A stretch of DNA of 64,000 bases from Mytilus edulis (taxonomy: Eukaryota; Mollusca; Bivalvia; Mytilida; Mytilidae). How positions within the stretch are numbered: the first letter of the stretch is position 1; the number at the start of each line of letters is the position of its first letter. The position numbers and the translations under genes are program-made. Location of the stretch: assembly GCF_963676685.1 (NCBI RefSeq), contig NC_092352.1, positions 25,253,117 to 25,317,116 of the forward strand, written 5' to 3'. Shown one piece after another: positions 47,507 through 58,500 of this stretch. The notes under the pieces were generated by a model. That model was given only the letters and a program-made list of their open reading frames with translations, made no database searches and had not been told where the DNA came from.

Positions 47507-47736
47507 TTAAGGGGGGTCTCATTGACATCTAAACATGACACAGGTTTGGCAGATTTTTTGTAAGTGTGACACATGAAAGTCAAATTATTCCATTAAAAGT
47601 GGGAAACAAAGACGGATGGGACACATGAAATTTCAAGTGTTAATTAGTATAACAGTGATAAGCGGGATATGGGATTCTGACAAAACAATAAGGGGGATCC
47701 AGGATCAGATCCCCTTTCCAATGAGACCCCATTTAA
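47507..47736. mobile_element. TTAA-flanked inverted-repeat element
   Basis: TTAA at 47507-47510 is followed by GGGGGGTCTCATTG. The right end is CAATGAGACCCCAT followed by TTAA at 47733-47736. The 14-base ends are inverted copies with two mismatches. The interior is non-coding. TTAA duplication is the signature of piggyBac-type (and some Kolobok-type) transposition, so this is a candidate non-autonomous element. Confidence 0.6.
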
Positions 47737-47739
47737 CTT

Positions 47740-50700
47740 GCTGCTCTAGCATCATTTATGATGTGGGTAGAGAAATTGAAAAGACATTACCATTACTTTC
47801 TATCTGAAATGGATCTGATAATGTCAGTTACAGGGAATTTTTTGTTTGAATCAGAGTGATTTACTATCTAGTACATGTATCCCTCACTGAGACTAGTAAA
47901 TTTTGACATTTATATACTTGAATTGACAAAATGGATAATTTCAATCTTAAAACAGGAAATAATTCCCAATTTTTTAAGACAACACATACAGTCAGGTTAT
48001 TTAGTGAAGAGATTAGGATAGAGACAAGTCTTGTTCATAAATCAGGCTATTATTATTTTTGTGCCCTTTAAATGTCCCCTGTTTTTGTAGAACACCTATA
48101 CACACTAAATCTGGATAAGGGAGGTGCAGTTATCAGAAAGGCAGGCAATATTGAAATTATTCTTTTTTTGCTGATATAATATTAAATCTGTCAAAATAAG
48201 ATAAAAAAAGTATTGTTCAAATAGTGAATTAACACAATATGATTACAGAAAAGCTGCATAGAAGCTGTTTTGAATTTCATTTCATATCATTGGCATTGTT
48301 GTTTAATAAATGTAAAAGCAGAGGATGTAGATGTAGAAAAGAACAAAAGACTTCTTAATCCATTAAACACGAAACCACCAGATTTGCTTTCTCATATTTA
48401 TCATGTTTATAGATAAACGATATTACATGCACAAATTTTGATAAGGTTAATCCACTTTCTATACATAAAATCGGGTCTCTTAATATGGATCCACCAAAGA
48501 CGTCATGTCCAAAAACAAGTAGTATTTTTATTTGATGATTGGAAATTGACTGATGAAATCAAAGAGTGTGACGTGATATTCCCTGGTATTATTGGCTCTC
48601 ATTGATTGTATTGCTGAACAAATTGATCTTATAAAAATGCGAACAATCCTGAACAAACTTAGCTATTACCAAGGCATTGATTGGGTATATCTTATTAATA
48701 GGTTATATAAGTGTAAATCAGCATTTACTATCGATTAACCACAAAATACAAGCAAACTGTGTAATTTACAAGGTATTTTATGAAGCTATTGGCATATAAT
48801 TTGGGTACCTGATGTCAATTTACTGATGTTATACATCATTTTATTGCAATGTCAAATGTTTAACATTTTAACAAGACCTTTCTGTTTGATCATGGTGGAG
48901 TTGTTAAAAATAAATAAAAAGATATAAGTTATAGTTTACAGAAGATATGATTAGAGAAGATACATTTATGGCATGGCTTTATAAGTTATTGAAGGCTTGA
49001 GTTAGGTTTACATTGATCTGTGTGATAAGTTTACTTCTAGAAAAAAACTGGAAAATGTTATATGATTTATATTCTTCCGAATTAATAATGTTGTACTTTT
49101 TATTTGTTTTTCAAACTCTTAATTGTCCAGCTATTCTTGATACACTTAAATTGTCAGTTGTCTAACACTGGCCTCTATTTCAAACTTTTTTTCTTCAGAA
49201 ATCTTCCCCTTAAAATAAAATTAGCAAATTGGTACAAAAGTTATCCTGCATCATACAAATGGGTTCTACTTAAGATTTAACTGGACCAGACTCTTTTCTT
49301 AAAGATCATTTAAACATGTGATTGGGACAAAATTAAAAAAATTACTACTTCTAGTCATTTGGTCCAGTAATAAATGCATATGAATTTACTGGTCTTTGCC
49401 CAGTGTATGGAGATCTTGGTAATGACTGTGTAACAAAACTCTACTGAAAATAGAAAGAAACTGACAGAAAAAAATCAGACATGATTTTTTTTTAAATCCT
49501 CTTAGCTTAAACAGCAGAAATGTTTGTTATCAATATTGTTCAAGTGTCTTCTTTGTCTGATTATCCTTTCATAAAACGTCATGGTCAATAATTGCTATTT
49601 TTTTAAAAACAAGAACAATATACATTGAAGTGAAATGAAATAAATGTTAATTTAAAAATTCTGAAAGTCTTGTAGTGATTGCTATAACACTGTGAGGAAA
49701 TTTTCAAATTTTATATTTTGTCACCCCTGTTAAGAATTATGTTTAAAGACTCCATCTGTCTTTCAAACATGTTATGGAAGTATGACCAGGCTGGATGCAT
49801 GTCAATATATGGGGGTACTAGCAGACGTTCTGCAGCCCATTCTGATCAGGGGAACTAACTCAGAGCTGTGGGTTGGTTAACTTAGGAAAAATACGGATTT
49901 ATTAAATACAATCAGATAAAATTATTGCCAATGAAAAGTACATATTTTTTCGTTGGTGATAGAAGCCAGTATTTTATTTCAAAAACATGTGAATATAAGT
50001 CTGTACTCTGTAGCATGTTCTTGTTTTATGCCCTTCAATCTATTATTACACTTACAGCTGCATGTATTAATGTAATTATCTTAATTATTTGTAAAGAAAA
50101 ATATTCTTGAGAATGTACTTATTTTTTTAATAAGACTTGCATACTGAGACTATCAAATATAAGTAAGTGCTCATTTGATCTGAAAGTTTTCCCTGGAAGA
50201 ATATGACCATTACATATGAAAACTTGTCCTCCATTGAAGGTCATATAATTTGATATAAATACACACATTGTATCTTGATTCCTTGATTTGTCTAATTTTG
50301 GGTTTCTTCTGTCCTTGGGCTCCTATGTACACCAGTAAGTAAATCAAAATGTTATTTTCATTCAGAAAACATGCCTGCATGTCTATTATGATTTGGTTGT
50401 GCCTTTAGAATGTCATGTGTTGTGATAGATATTCCTCATTTCAATTCCCAAACATGGTCAAATCATATGCTATATTTAGTGTATTTTCCCATTAACACAT
50501 TTTAAACGAGAAATCTTTACAACATTTGGCCTCTATAGACAGCAATATTGTTTATGCCAGTATCAAAATATGGTACATGTTATAGATTTTTTTTCCATGA
50601 CCACTTACAAATGACTTAATCAATGATTAAGAGAAATGTTTTTAATTAATAATTTAGCAAATCTTACAAGTTATTAAGCCTGCATTAGGCATTCTATGTT

Positions 50701-52560
50701 GGCTCAGTGACTAGTCAATGACATCCATCACATTTTTACATTTATTTAGCGAAGCCTCATTCATGTTTATCGGTATTGTGGAGCAAGGGAAACATTTCTT
50801 GTGGTAATATGTGTTCAATACATTGATTAGGAGAATGATATGTCTCAGATAGATTTATGGCTTATATTCACTGATACTAGGAAGCTAGTTTGAAATAATA
50901 GAAGCTTGCTGATAGATTCAATTTGGTTGTTAGAACAGTTGTTCAAAGGATGAATATAAATTAATCATAAATTCTTATCTGTTTAAAAGAAAAAATGTCA
51001 TGTGGAAAAGACAAAGAATTATTCCCTTAACTAACCAAGCTGCTGTCTGAACTGCAAGTACAAAAACTTCTTTTTTTGAAGTAAATTCAACTGGTTTAAA
51101 CAATGTGTAGGCTAATTATTGTTTCTACAATAGAATTAAACATGAATGTGCATCAATGACATGGCTATATTGATAAAAAAAACTCCAAAGTCATCTAGAG
51201 GTCAACATACAGTCATCAACATTAGGAAATGTAAAATCAGGCCTAATAACAAACTTCAACACTTTTTCCATGCAATAACTTTTTGATCTGGTTGACTCAT
51301 ATTCTCTAAAAAAAAATATGAACAAAAGTCTTATGGCTCTAAATAAAGAATTGTTAGAATTTTGTGTATTAATGCACACATTTATTGAAAAAAACCCAGA
51401 AGGACCAAAATCAGCACATGCTCTTTAGTTTAATAAAAATAAAGACACCTGATTCAATCATCCATCAAGATAAAGTCTACCCTTTTTAAAATGTTCATGG
51501 GTATAAACTTTGTGGATTGAGGAAAGATGTATTTTTAGTGAACAATTTATGTCTTTTATGTCTTTTTTGTGTCAATTTTGGAATAACAGCCTCAATGATA
51601 TTTTAACTACACACTTAGCTTCAATCTATCTTCAGTATGTAATAAAATTGCAAAAAAAAATATATACCCATTACCAGTTTACAAATCAAATAGGAATTTA
51701 TCATATTCTTTGTCAAAATACCTATAAATTATTCTGAATAATATTGCATGGAATAATTGAATAGGACATTGGCTCTCTTTACAGAGCTTGAGGTTATTGA
51801 TAAAGAAGATGTTTTCAAACTGTGTTGTGAAATATTTTCCAAAACTTGTTTAAACTAAGTAACTCAAAATACATTGGTTTTTCCAATAAATACCTAAAAT
51901 AGAGATGAAAATAATGGTAGAAACTAATGCTAAAACACTTCTGTTAAGTTGTTCATTGATTACTTTAATTTAATTTGAACTTTTCAAAAGATATAAATAA
52001 AGACTTTGTTACTAGACAAATTATATAACGCAATTGTTATATTGATTATTGTTTCTCATTGCTGTAAAGAATGTCAATTGATTTTGTTTAATCAGCGTTT
52101 TGATAAAATTACAATATTCTTGTGTAAAAAAACATGAAGTGTACTATAATGTCTTTTAGTTGCTTAAATGGTACAGTTTACAATAATAAATCACAAAATA
52201 TTGGTTTATCTTATTAATATTTGATAAGTTATGTGTCTAAATGTATTTTATAAAAGAAAGCCATGAAATATTTTCACTTTAAAAAAGAGAAGATAGTTCT
52301 TTATGCATGTGCATGTTCTTTGAGTTGATAGCTACATTGAATATTAATTATTTGATTTTAAAATTGACCTTTGCTTTTGTTTCTTTAACGTTAAAAGATG
52401 AAGTTACAATAATAGTGTCAGCACATTATTGCCTTGCTTTAGGAATTAAGGCAATGGTTAGTGATTTTAAACTACATGTATTATGAGGCCAATACTCTGG
52501 AAATAATTAAGATTTTAACTTTGACCAAATTAACCATGTAAGTTACAAAGAGCTGTCAGT
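47740..52560. other. Gene-free AT-rich stretch
   Basis: No exon with good splice context, no conserved protein motif and no repeat with clear ends. The next exon of the type II membrane candidate could be hidden here or lie beyond the window. Confidence 0.4.
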
Positions 52561-52569
52561 GTATGCTTA

Positions 52570-52995
52570 TAGAAAAGAAGATGTGGTATGATTGCCAATG
52601 AGACAACTTTTCACAAGAGATCGAATGACACAGAAATTAACAACTATAGGTCACCTTACAGCCTTCAACAATGAGCAAAGCCCATACTTCATAGTCAGCT
52701 ATTTTTAAAGGCTCCAAAATGACAATTGTAAAACAATTCAAACGAGAAAACGGCCTAGTTTATGCAAAAAAATGAACAAAAAACAAATTTGTAGCACATA
52801 AACAAACGACAACCACTGAATTACAGGCTCCTGACTTGGGACAGGCACATACAGACAGTATGTGGAGGTGGAGGGGGGTTTAACATGTTAGCTGGATCTC
52901 CTCCCCTCCCCTAACCTAGGATAGTGGTGTAACAGTACAACATAAGAACAAACTATGAAAATCAGTTGAAAAAGGCTTAACTCATCAGATGGATA
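52570..52995 (+). repeat. Dispersed 'GATGTGGTATGATTGCCAATG' repeat, best copy
   Basis: Runs from GATGTGGTATGATTGCCAAT through TTAACAACTATAGGTCACC, CAGGCTCCTGACTTGGGACA and GTGTAACAGTACAACATAAG to CTCATCAGATGG. Other copies in this window are at 90-480, 13232-13345, 36270-36600 and 53090-53270. From memory this is a very abundant mussel repeat. Non-coding as seen here. Confidence 0.75.
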
Positions 52996-53089
52996 CAAAT
53001 AGAAATACTACACAGAATGGACTGTTACAATAACAACAATATTACAGTTTCCCTGGCAAGATGCTGTATTTGTAAATACAAAAATATGC

Positions 53090-53270
53090 AGATGTCGGGT
53101 GTGATTGCAAATGCAACAACTTACTACAAGTTTCGAAATGAAACAGAAATTAACAACTATAGGTCACCGTATGACCTTCAACAAAGAGCATAGCCCATAC
53201 CATATAGTTAGCTATTGAAGGCCCTGAAATAACAAATGTAACACAAAGGCCTTGTACATGTATCATGTCT
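53090..53270 (+). repeat. Second adjacent copy of the same dispersed repeat (truncated)
   Basis: GCAGATGTCGGGTGTGATTG, then TTAACAACTATAGGTCACCG, CCCATACCATATAGTTAGCT. The copy stops where the TTAA element begins at 53273, so that element may have interrupted it. Confidence 0.6.
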
Positions 53271-53272
53271 TG

Positions 53273-53858
53273 TTTAAGGAGGCTCGCGGGTACAAAAATT
53301 TCGGCAAAAAATTAAACATTTGTTTTTTTCATAACAAATTCTATTCATTACACTATTAGTTATTACTTTATGATATGATACAAAAATTTACCCAAAAAAT
53401 CGATTCTGTTCGGCCCCAGGTGACTTTTAAAATGTTTGTATCATTGAAAAAACTCCAAATTATCTCCCTTTGGTGAAAAAATGCTATATTTTAATTGGCA
53501 TTAAAATTAAAATATCTTTTTTTACTCATCGGTGACCTATATTTTTTATTATTGTTTTCAAATAAGCTATACATAAACTATATAATTGTAAAATTTAAGC
53601 GATTTCTGTAATTAGGTTCTATTTTTATTTCGATATTACATGTACCTCTTTTTCTCCTATTAGTTCAACAGAAAAAAAGTACCTTTACAAAAATGTATGC
53701 TTCTTTCGAAGGCAGATTGGTAGCGTAAATGATCGGTGACCCCTCTTTTTTATTTTATTTTTCTATTAGATATATTAGATAAAGTTCATTTATAGAAAAA
53801 ATTAGCGAAATCTTATGTTAAATAAAAAAAATTGATTTAGACCTGCGAGCCCCCTTAA
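53273..53858. mobile_element. TTAA-flanked inverted-repeat element, 586 bp
   Basis: TTAA-GGAGGCTCGCGGGT at 53273 and ACCTGCGAGCCCCC-TTAA ending at 53858; the 14-base ends are inverted copies with two mismatches. The interior is AT-rich and non-coding. This makes a second candidate piggyBac-type non-autonomous element, with ends different from those of the one at 47507. Confidence 0.7.
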
Positions 53859-53859
53859 G

Positions 53860-55370
53860 TGTGATGTTTCTCAAAAGGGTTAAGCTGTAAGTTCTGGAAG
53901 TCTAAACTGCAGTCTAATTAGAAACTGTAAAATTTGGCCAGATTGAATTTTATTTATTCATGAAAAGAACTGGTAACGTTAATAAATACTCAAGAAATTT
54001 CAAGAAAAGGTGCCTTTTTATTCTATAGACATGATAAACTTGTGAAAGTCCTATAATCAGAACACAAACCATGCAAACAGTTGACACCCCCTGTATATTT
54101 TATAGACTAAGTAGCTTAAATGTACTTATTACTATTCATTTGGAATGAGGTATTAAAATGAAGACTTTTAACACTTACTTTCATTTCATTGAATAAGATT
54201 GTCTTTATCAAGACATAGATGTAGGCCATATATATAACTGAAAAGCTCTCATTAAATTTATACCCCACTGAAATCAAGTTTGAATGATCAGTTTTCCTAT
54301 TATGATCCATATCTTGTTTCAAATACCTGTCATAACTTTGTATCACCTGCTTGGATTCAAGAGATATAACTTTAAACAATTGCTTTTCAAGTAGAAATTA
54401 AGGTAAGTTATGATTTGACACCTGTAGCATTTCATGAAAGTTCTCAATAAAATATCACTAATTGCTTCTTTTTTCCTAAAGAATATGAAGTAACCCTGAC
54501 CCTTGCAGGGAAAGCCATATAGTAAAAAACATGATAAAATGAAGTCCAAACCATATCTTTGTACTGCCATCCTTTTTAATGTGATGCTTTAAAAGCTTCA
54601 TAGAACTATTTTTGCTGACATGTTACATGACCCTTGTCAATGTACCCATTTCTCTAAAACCCTAGGTGTTTCATTATCTTTCATGGTTGACTGACCAGTA
54701 CATTCCTATTTGTAGGTGGTACTTTTCAATATATTCAAAGAACATCTTAAATAAAAATTCCTGAATTCAGGCGCTACTTTAACTTATCAGCATGATCAGT
54801 AGCATAGGAGTATAAAAATACCAGGTACTGCCTCCTAATGAATGGCCTGAAACTGTGTTCCAAAAAATCATCCATCTTACCTTAAATAGATTATTTTGTT
54901 GTAACTTTTTTTCTTATAATTAAAATTAAAATATCTATTACTTCATTACTCCGCCAAAAAAAAAAAATTAATCAACTTAGACATGTACAACATGTAAATG
55001 ATTTTTTTTTGCTAGTAAAAGTTAATTCATCATTTTAGTGAAATTAATGAATTCAAATGATGATTGTTTCCATGAAATAACATGCTTAATGAACAGTAAA
55101 ACAATTGTTTAATTAGTTTTATTAAGTTAACCAGGTCATTTTATCAATAAATAGAAAAGTAATCAGATATTCATTACTTATACATGCTATAACAAATTAA
55201 GTACATTGTTATGTAGTCATTTTTCATGATTCAGTAGGTTTGACTGTAAGTTGTTCAGGAAGTACTCAGAGTCTTTAGTAGTTACTGTTAAAATTAGTAT
55301 CTTTGTATAAACTCTAGATAAGGATCTGACATATTTAAGTTTTATTTGCATATTCAAAAAACATTATAAG
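53860..55370. other. Gene-free region upstream of the DEP gene
   Basis: No exon seen. The promoter for the first alternative exon is expected close to 55300, but I can point to no TATA box or initiator with confidence. Confidence 0.35.
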
Positions 55371-55378
55371 AGGGAATA

Positions 55379-55546
55379 ATGACTGTCTACTTTAACAAAT
55401 TATCTATTAGTACCAAAGAAGGTGAACCTATGTTAATGACTTCTTTTGAAGAACAGAAAGGGATGCCTCATCTGGTGTCTATTTTTGATACCCAGTATTT
55501 TAGGAAATGGACCGAGATACCACGAGGATTATCATTCCATCATAAG
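55379..55546 (+). CDS. DEP gene, alternative first exon A
   Basis: Starts ATG at 55379 with context GGGAATA; 56 codons; ends CATAAG|GTAGGA (phase 0). It encodes MTVYFNKLSISTKEGEPML, then WTEIPRGLSFHHK. Twenty-eight of 56 residues are identical to exon B with no gaps. There is no good splice acceptor just before the ATG, which suits a first exon. Confidence 0.65.
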
Positions 55547-58500
55547 GTAGGATATATATACCTGGAACCATATCATTTGTGATTTATACAGTAGGAAGTT
55601 TGGTGATTTAATGTCTTCCCTGTTGTTGACATTTAATTATAGATTGATGTATTTACATGTACTTAAGAAAATGACGGTTGTGTGGATTTTTTTTCTATAT
55701 AAAATGAAAACAATGGTAAAATTGTTGACCATAAATAAAAATGACCACTAGCTATGGATTGAGGAAATAATTTGACATTTATAATTAATAACAACTAAAT
55801 TTTACTCCAAATTTTAAATGGGATTTGCTCTCAGTGTAATCCAATCTTTGTCTTTGGTTTCTTTCCCCCCAAGAAGCTTTTGTTTTATGTCATGTCCCTT
55901 AAACTTCATGATTTAAACGACATGATAGCTGAAAATTTACATGAATTGGACACATGAAGTTGGTTTCACAAAAAAACTTATGACTTAAAGATTTATTGTA
56001 AGCATACTGAGTTGTTCATGACTTAGGATCAATCTTAATTGCAAGTTGTTTTGTGAAGCTGACTCCTGATTTTTGAAGTGATACTTTTGGATAACATGTC
56101 TTAGTGGAGTTTTGTTCAAGCTCCTCTTTATTTAAAGACCTTCTATTAACAACCAGAGTGTAGAATATTGATTAATGTCATTTTCATCCTCTTCTAGTAT
56201 ATGTACATGTCTTAATGTTCCTAATTTTTGTTGGGAATGCTGTAACAATCTTAAAAGGGTCCTATGATAAACTGGTACAATTTCATGTAAAATTTGAGCC
56301 CCAACACACTATGCCTTATACTAGTATTACCAGTGCAAAGTCCAATTTCCTACCTTTCTTATGGTCAATGTATATCCTACAAATTGACTTCTCTTTTCCA
56401 ATATTTGTCTAATATCTGCCACTGTAGATAAACAAACAACAATCAAATCATGTACATCTACCGCAAATTGTTCCATTTCATAGATTTTTATCTTTCACTG
56501 AAAAAGGAAGGATGTTCCTACGCAGGTTTCATATTTTGACAAAAGAGGTAATCTGATGAACCTGTTTAAGTTTATCATTAGAGTGAATAATGGCTTTCAA
56601 CTTCAACAAACTATCTTTAAGTCCTCATGGAGGGGAACCAAATTTAAAGACTTCATTGAATGGTAAAAGAGGGATGCTGTTTCTTAACTCTGTACTGAGT
56701 ACCCCATATTTTATGAAATGGGATAAGATACCAGTAGGATTACCATTTCCTGATAAGGTAGGATGTTTTTTCTTGGAAATATCATCATATAATATTATTT
56801 ATGATGTAGGAAGTTTAATGTAGGTATATAGATTCTACCTCTGAATCTAGGGTGATATGATATTTCTCCACTCCAGACAGTTTAATTTTTAAATTTAAAA
56901 TATGAGGCTGGCCGAGCATTTTATATATATTCAAAATTTCGCTTTCCAGAGTGAAGAAATGTCTTATTGCACAAATTTTGTGGTGGAATCTGTTTCTTAA
57001 ATGATTAAATATAGGTCCTTATTACAATGTTCATCCCCAGGGCCTTTAAGCACCCTTGTACTCTGGTGATATATTATCTACCATGGTGCTATCTTGGATT
57101 TTTTTATAATAGAATGTATAGGGACCATGGTGCGATATTTTTTTGAAAACTAGTGCTATTTTTATTTCCATGGTGCTATTTGAAAATTCTGGGGAGAACA
57201 CTGTACCACTGAAGACAATTTCAATACTTCTTTTGCTTTGATCTGTAAAGACATGTGTTCTTTTCTATGTGATGTCATCAGGCATCACAATAGGAAATTC
57301 AAATGCAATAAAGAAAATGTTATGTCATAATTGAATTTTGACATGGTCATAGAAAAATTAAATATGTTTATATGTATTGAGATTAAATTGAGAAAAAAGA
57401 CTTGTGTGTGAAGTTTTTCTGTATAAAATGTAAACAATGGTAAAACTCTTTAACATAAATGAACTTTACAATAGCTATTGATGGAAAAGATAATTAGTTA
57501 TTTGGATAACTTGCATGTTGTCTTGGTGAAGTTTGTTAGCTTATCTTTACTTAAATTCAAAGATTAATGATTCTCTATGCAAAATATCAGCCCTTAAACA
57601 GTATGCCCTATTTTTCTAGCCGCAGTTTAAATTCCCTACTTTTTTGTGGTTTATCTAAAACCTATAAATTGATTTATTACTAAATTTATTCTCTTGAGAT
57701 ATTTGCCACTGGAAGTAAGCTAAGAAAAGTAAATTGTGTGCATCTACCACAATATCTTTTTTATCTCAATTTATTCTTTTTTCTCTCTTCTAACAAAGAA
57801 GGAAGTGTGTTCTCACAAAGCTTTCAATTATCTTTAGAAAATTCACTGAATCTGACCATTGAATCTGTTAAATGTTAGATTAGGATGTTTGGTTTATTGA
57901 AGATTTAACTACAAGTGATTTACTATCTGTCCCATATTTTATTACAAATACTTCATACCTTTTTATATCTTATATCACAAATACATTATGTTAGGTACAT
58001 AAAGCTGCATTATAAATGACAATGATGTCAAGAAATAATAGACTTATGATCGAAGTAAGTAAGCTTCTAAAAAACTATAACTTTAAATATTATTTTCTAT
58101 AGAATTAGTCAGTTAGTAAATTTTATAATGATGTGACGAACTAGATCACTGTAGTACATGTAGTAACAGAGACTTCAAGTTTTAGTTTCATGAAATAAAA
58201 ATTAAGCGAAACATACACATCTTTAATTCTGTTCTTGTATAGGTTAATATATGTAATATTTGCCACTGAACATTAATTTAATTCATTATATTGATCTGTC
58301 AAATATCTTTGTACAATATGTATGATATTTGATGCAATGTAGCCTTACATGTAGTTCCAGCATGGAGATATTGAAATAAGATATTTTTTAATGGATTTTA
58401 AATGTTTGTGGGACAATTTGATAGTTGTCTATTAAAACATGCAAAATATACTATCAACATATTTGTATTATATCTCTCACTTGGATTTGTAAAATTGTTG

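Larger units (their letters stand above)
55300..57880 (+). repeat. Old tandem segmental duplication carrying the alternative first exons
   Basis: Exon A and its flanks correspond to exon B and its flanks. ATAAAATGAAAACAATGGTAAA (near 55698) matches TAAAATGTAAACAATGGTAAA (near 57422). A block at about 56240-56425 (TTTCCTACCTTTCTTATGGT, ATCTGCCACTG) matches about 57570-57710 (TTCCCTACTTTTTTGTGGTT, ATTTGCCACTG). A block at 56440-56550 matches 57735-57850. Copy 1 spans about 1.2 kb; copy 2 is longer because of a fold-back element and other insertions between 56830 and 57240. Confidence 0.65.
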
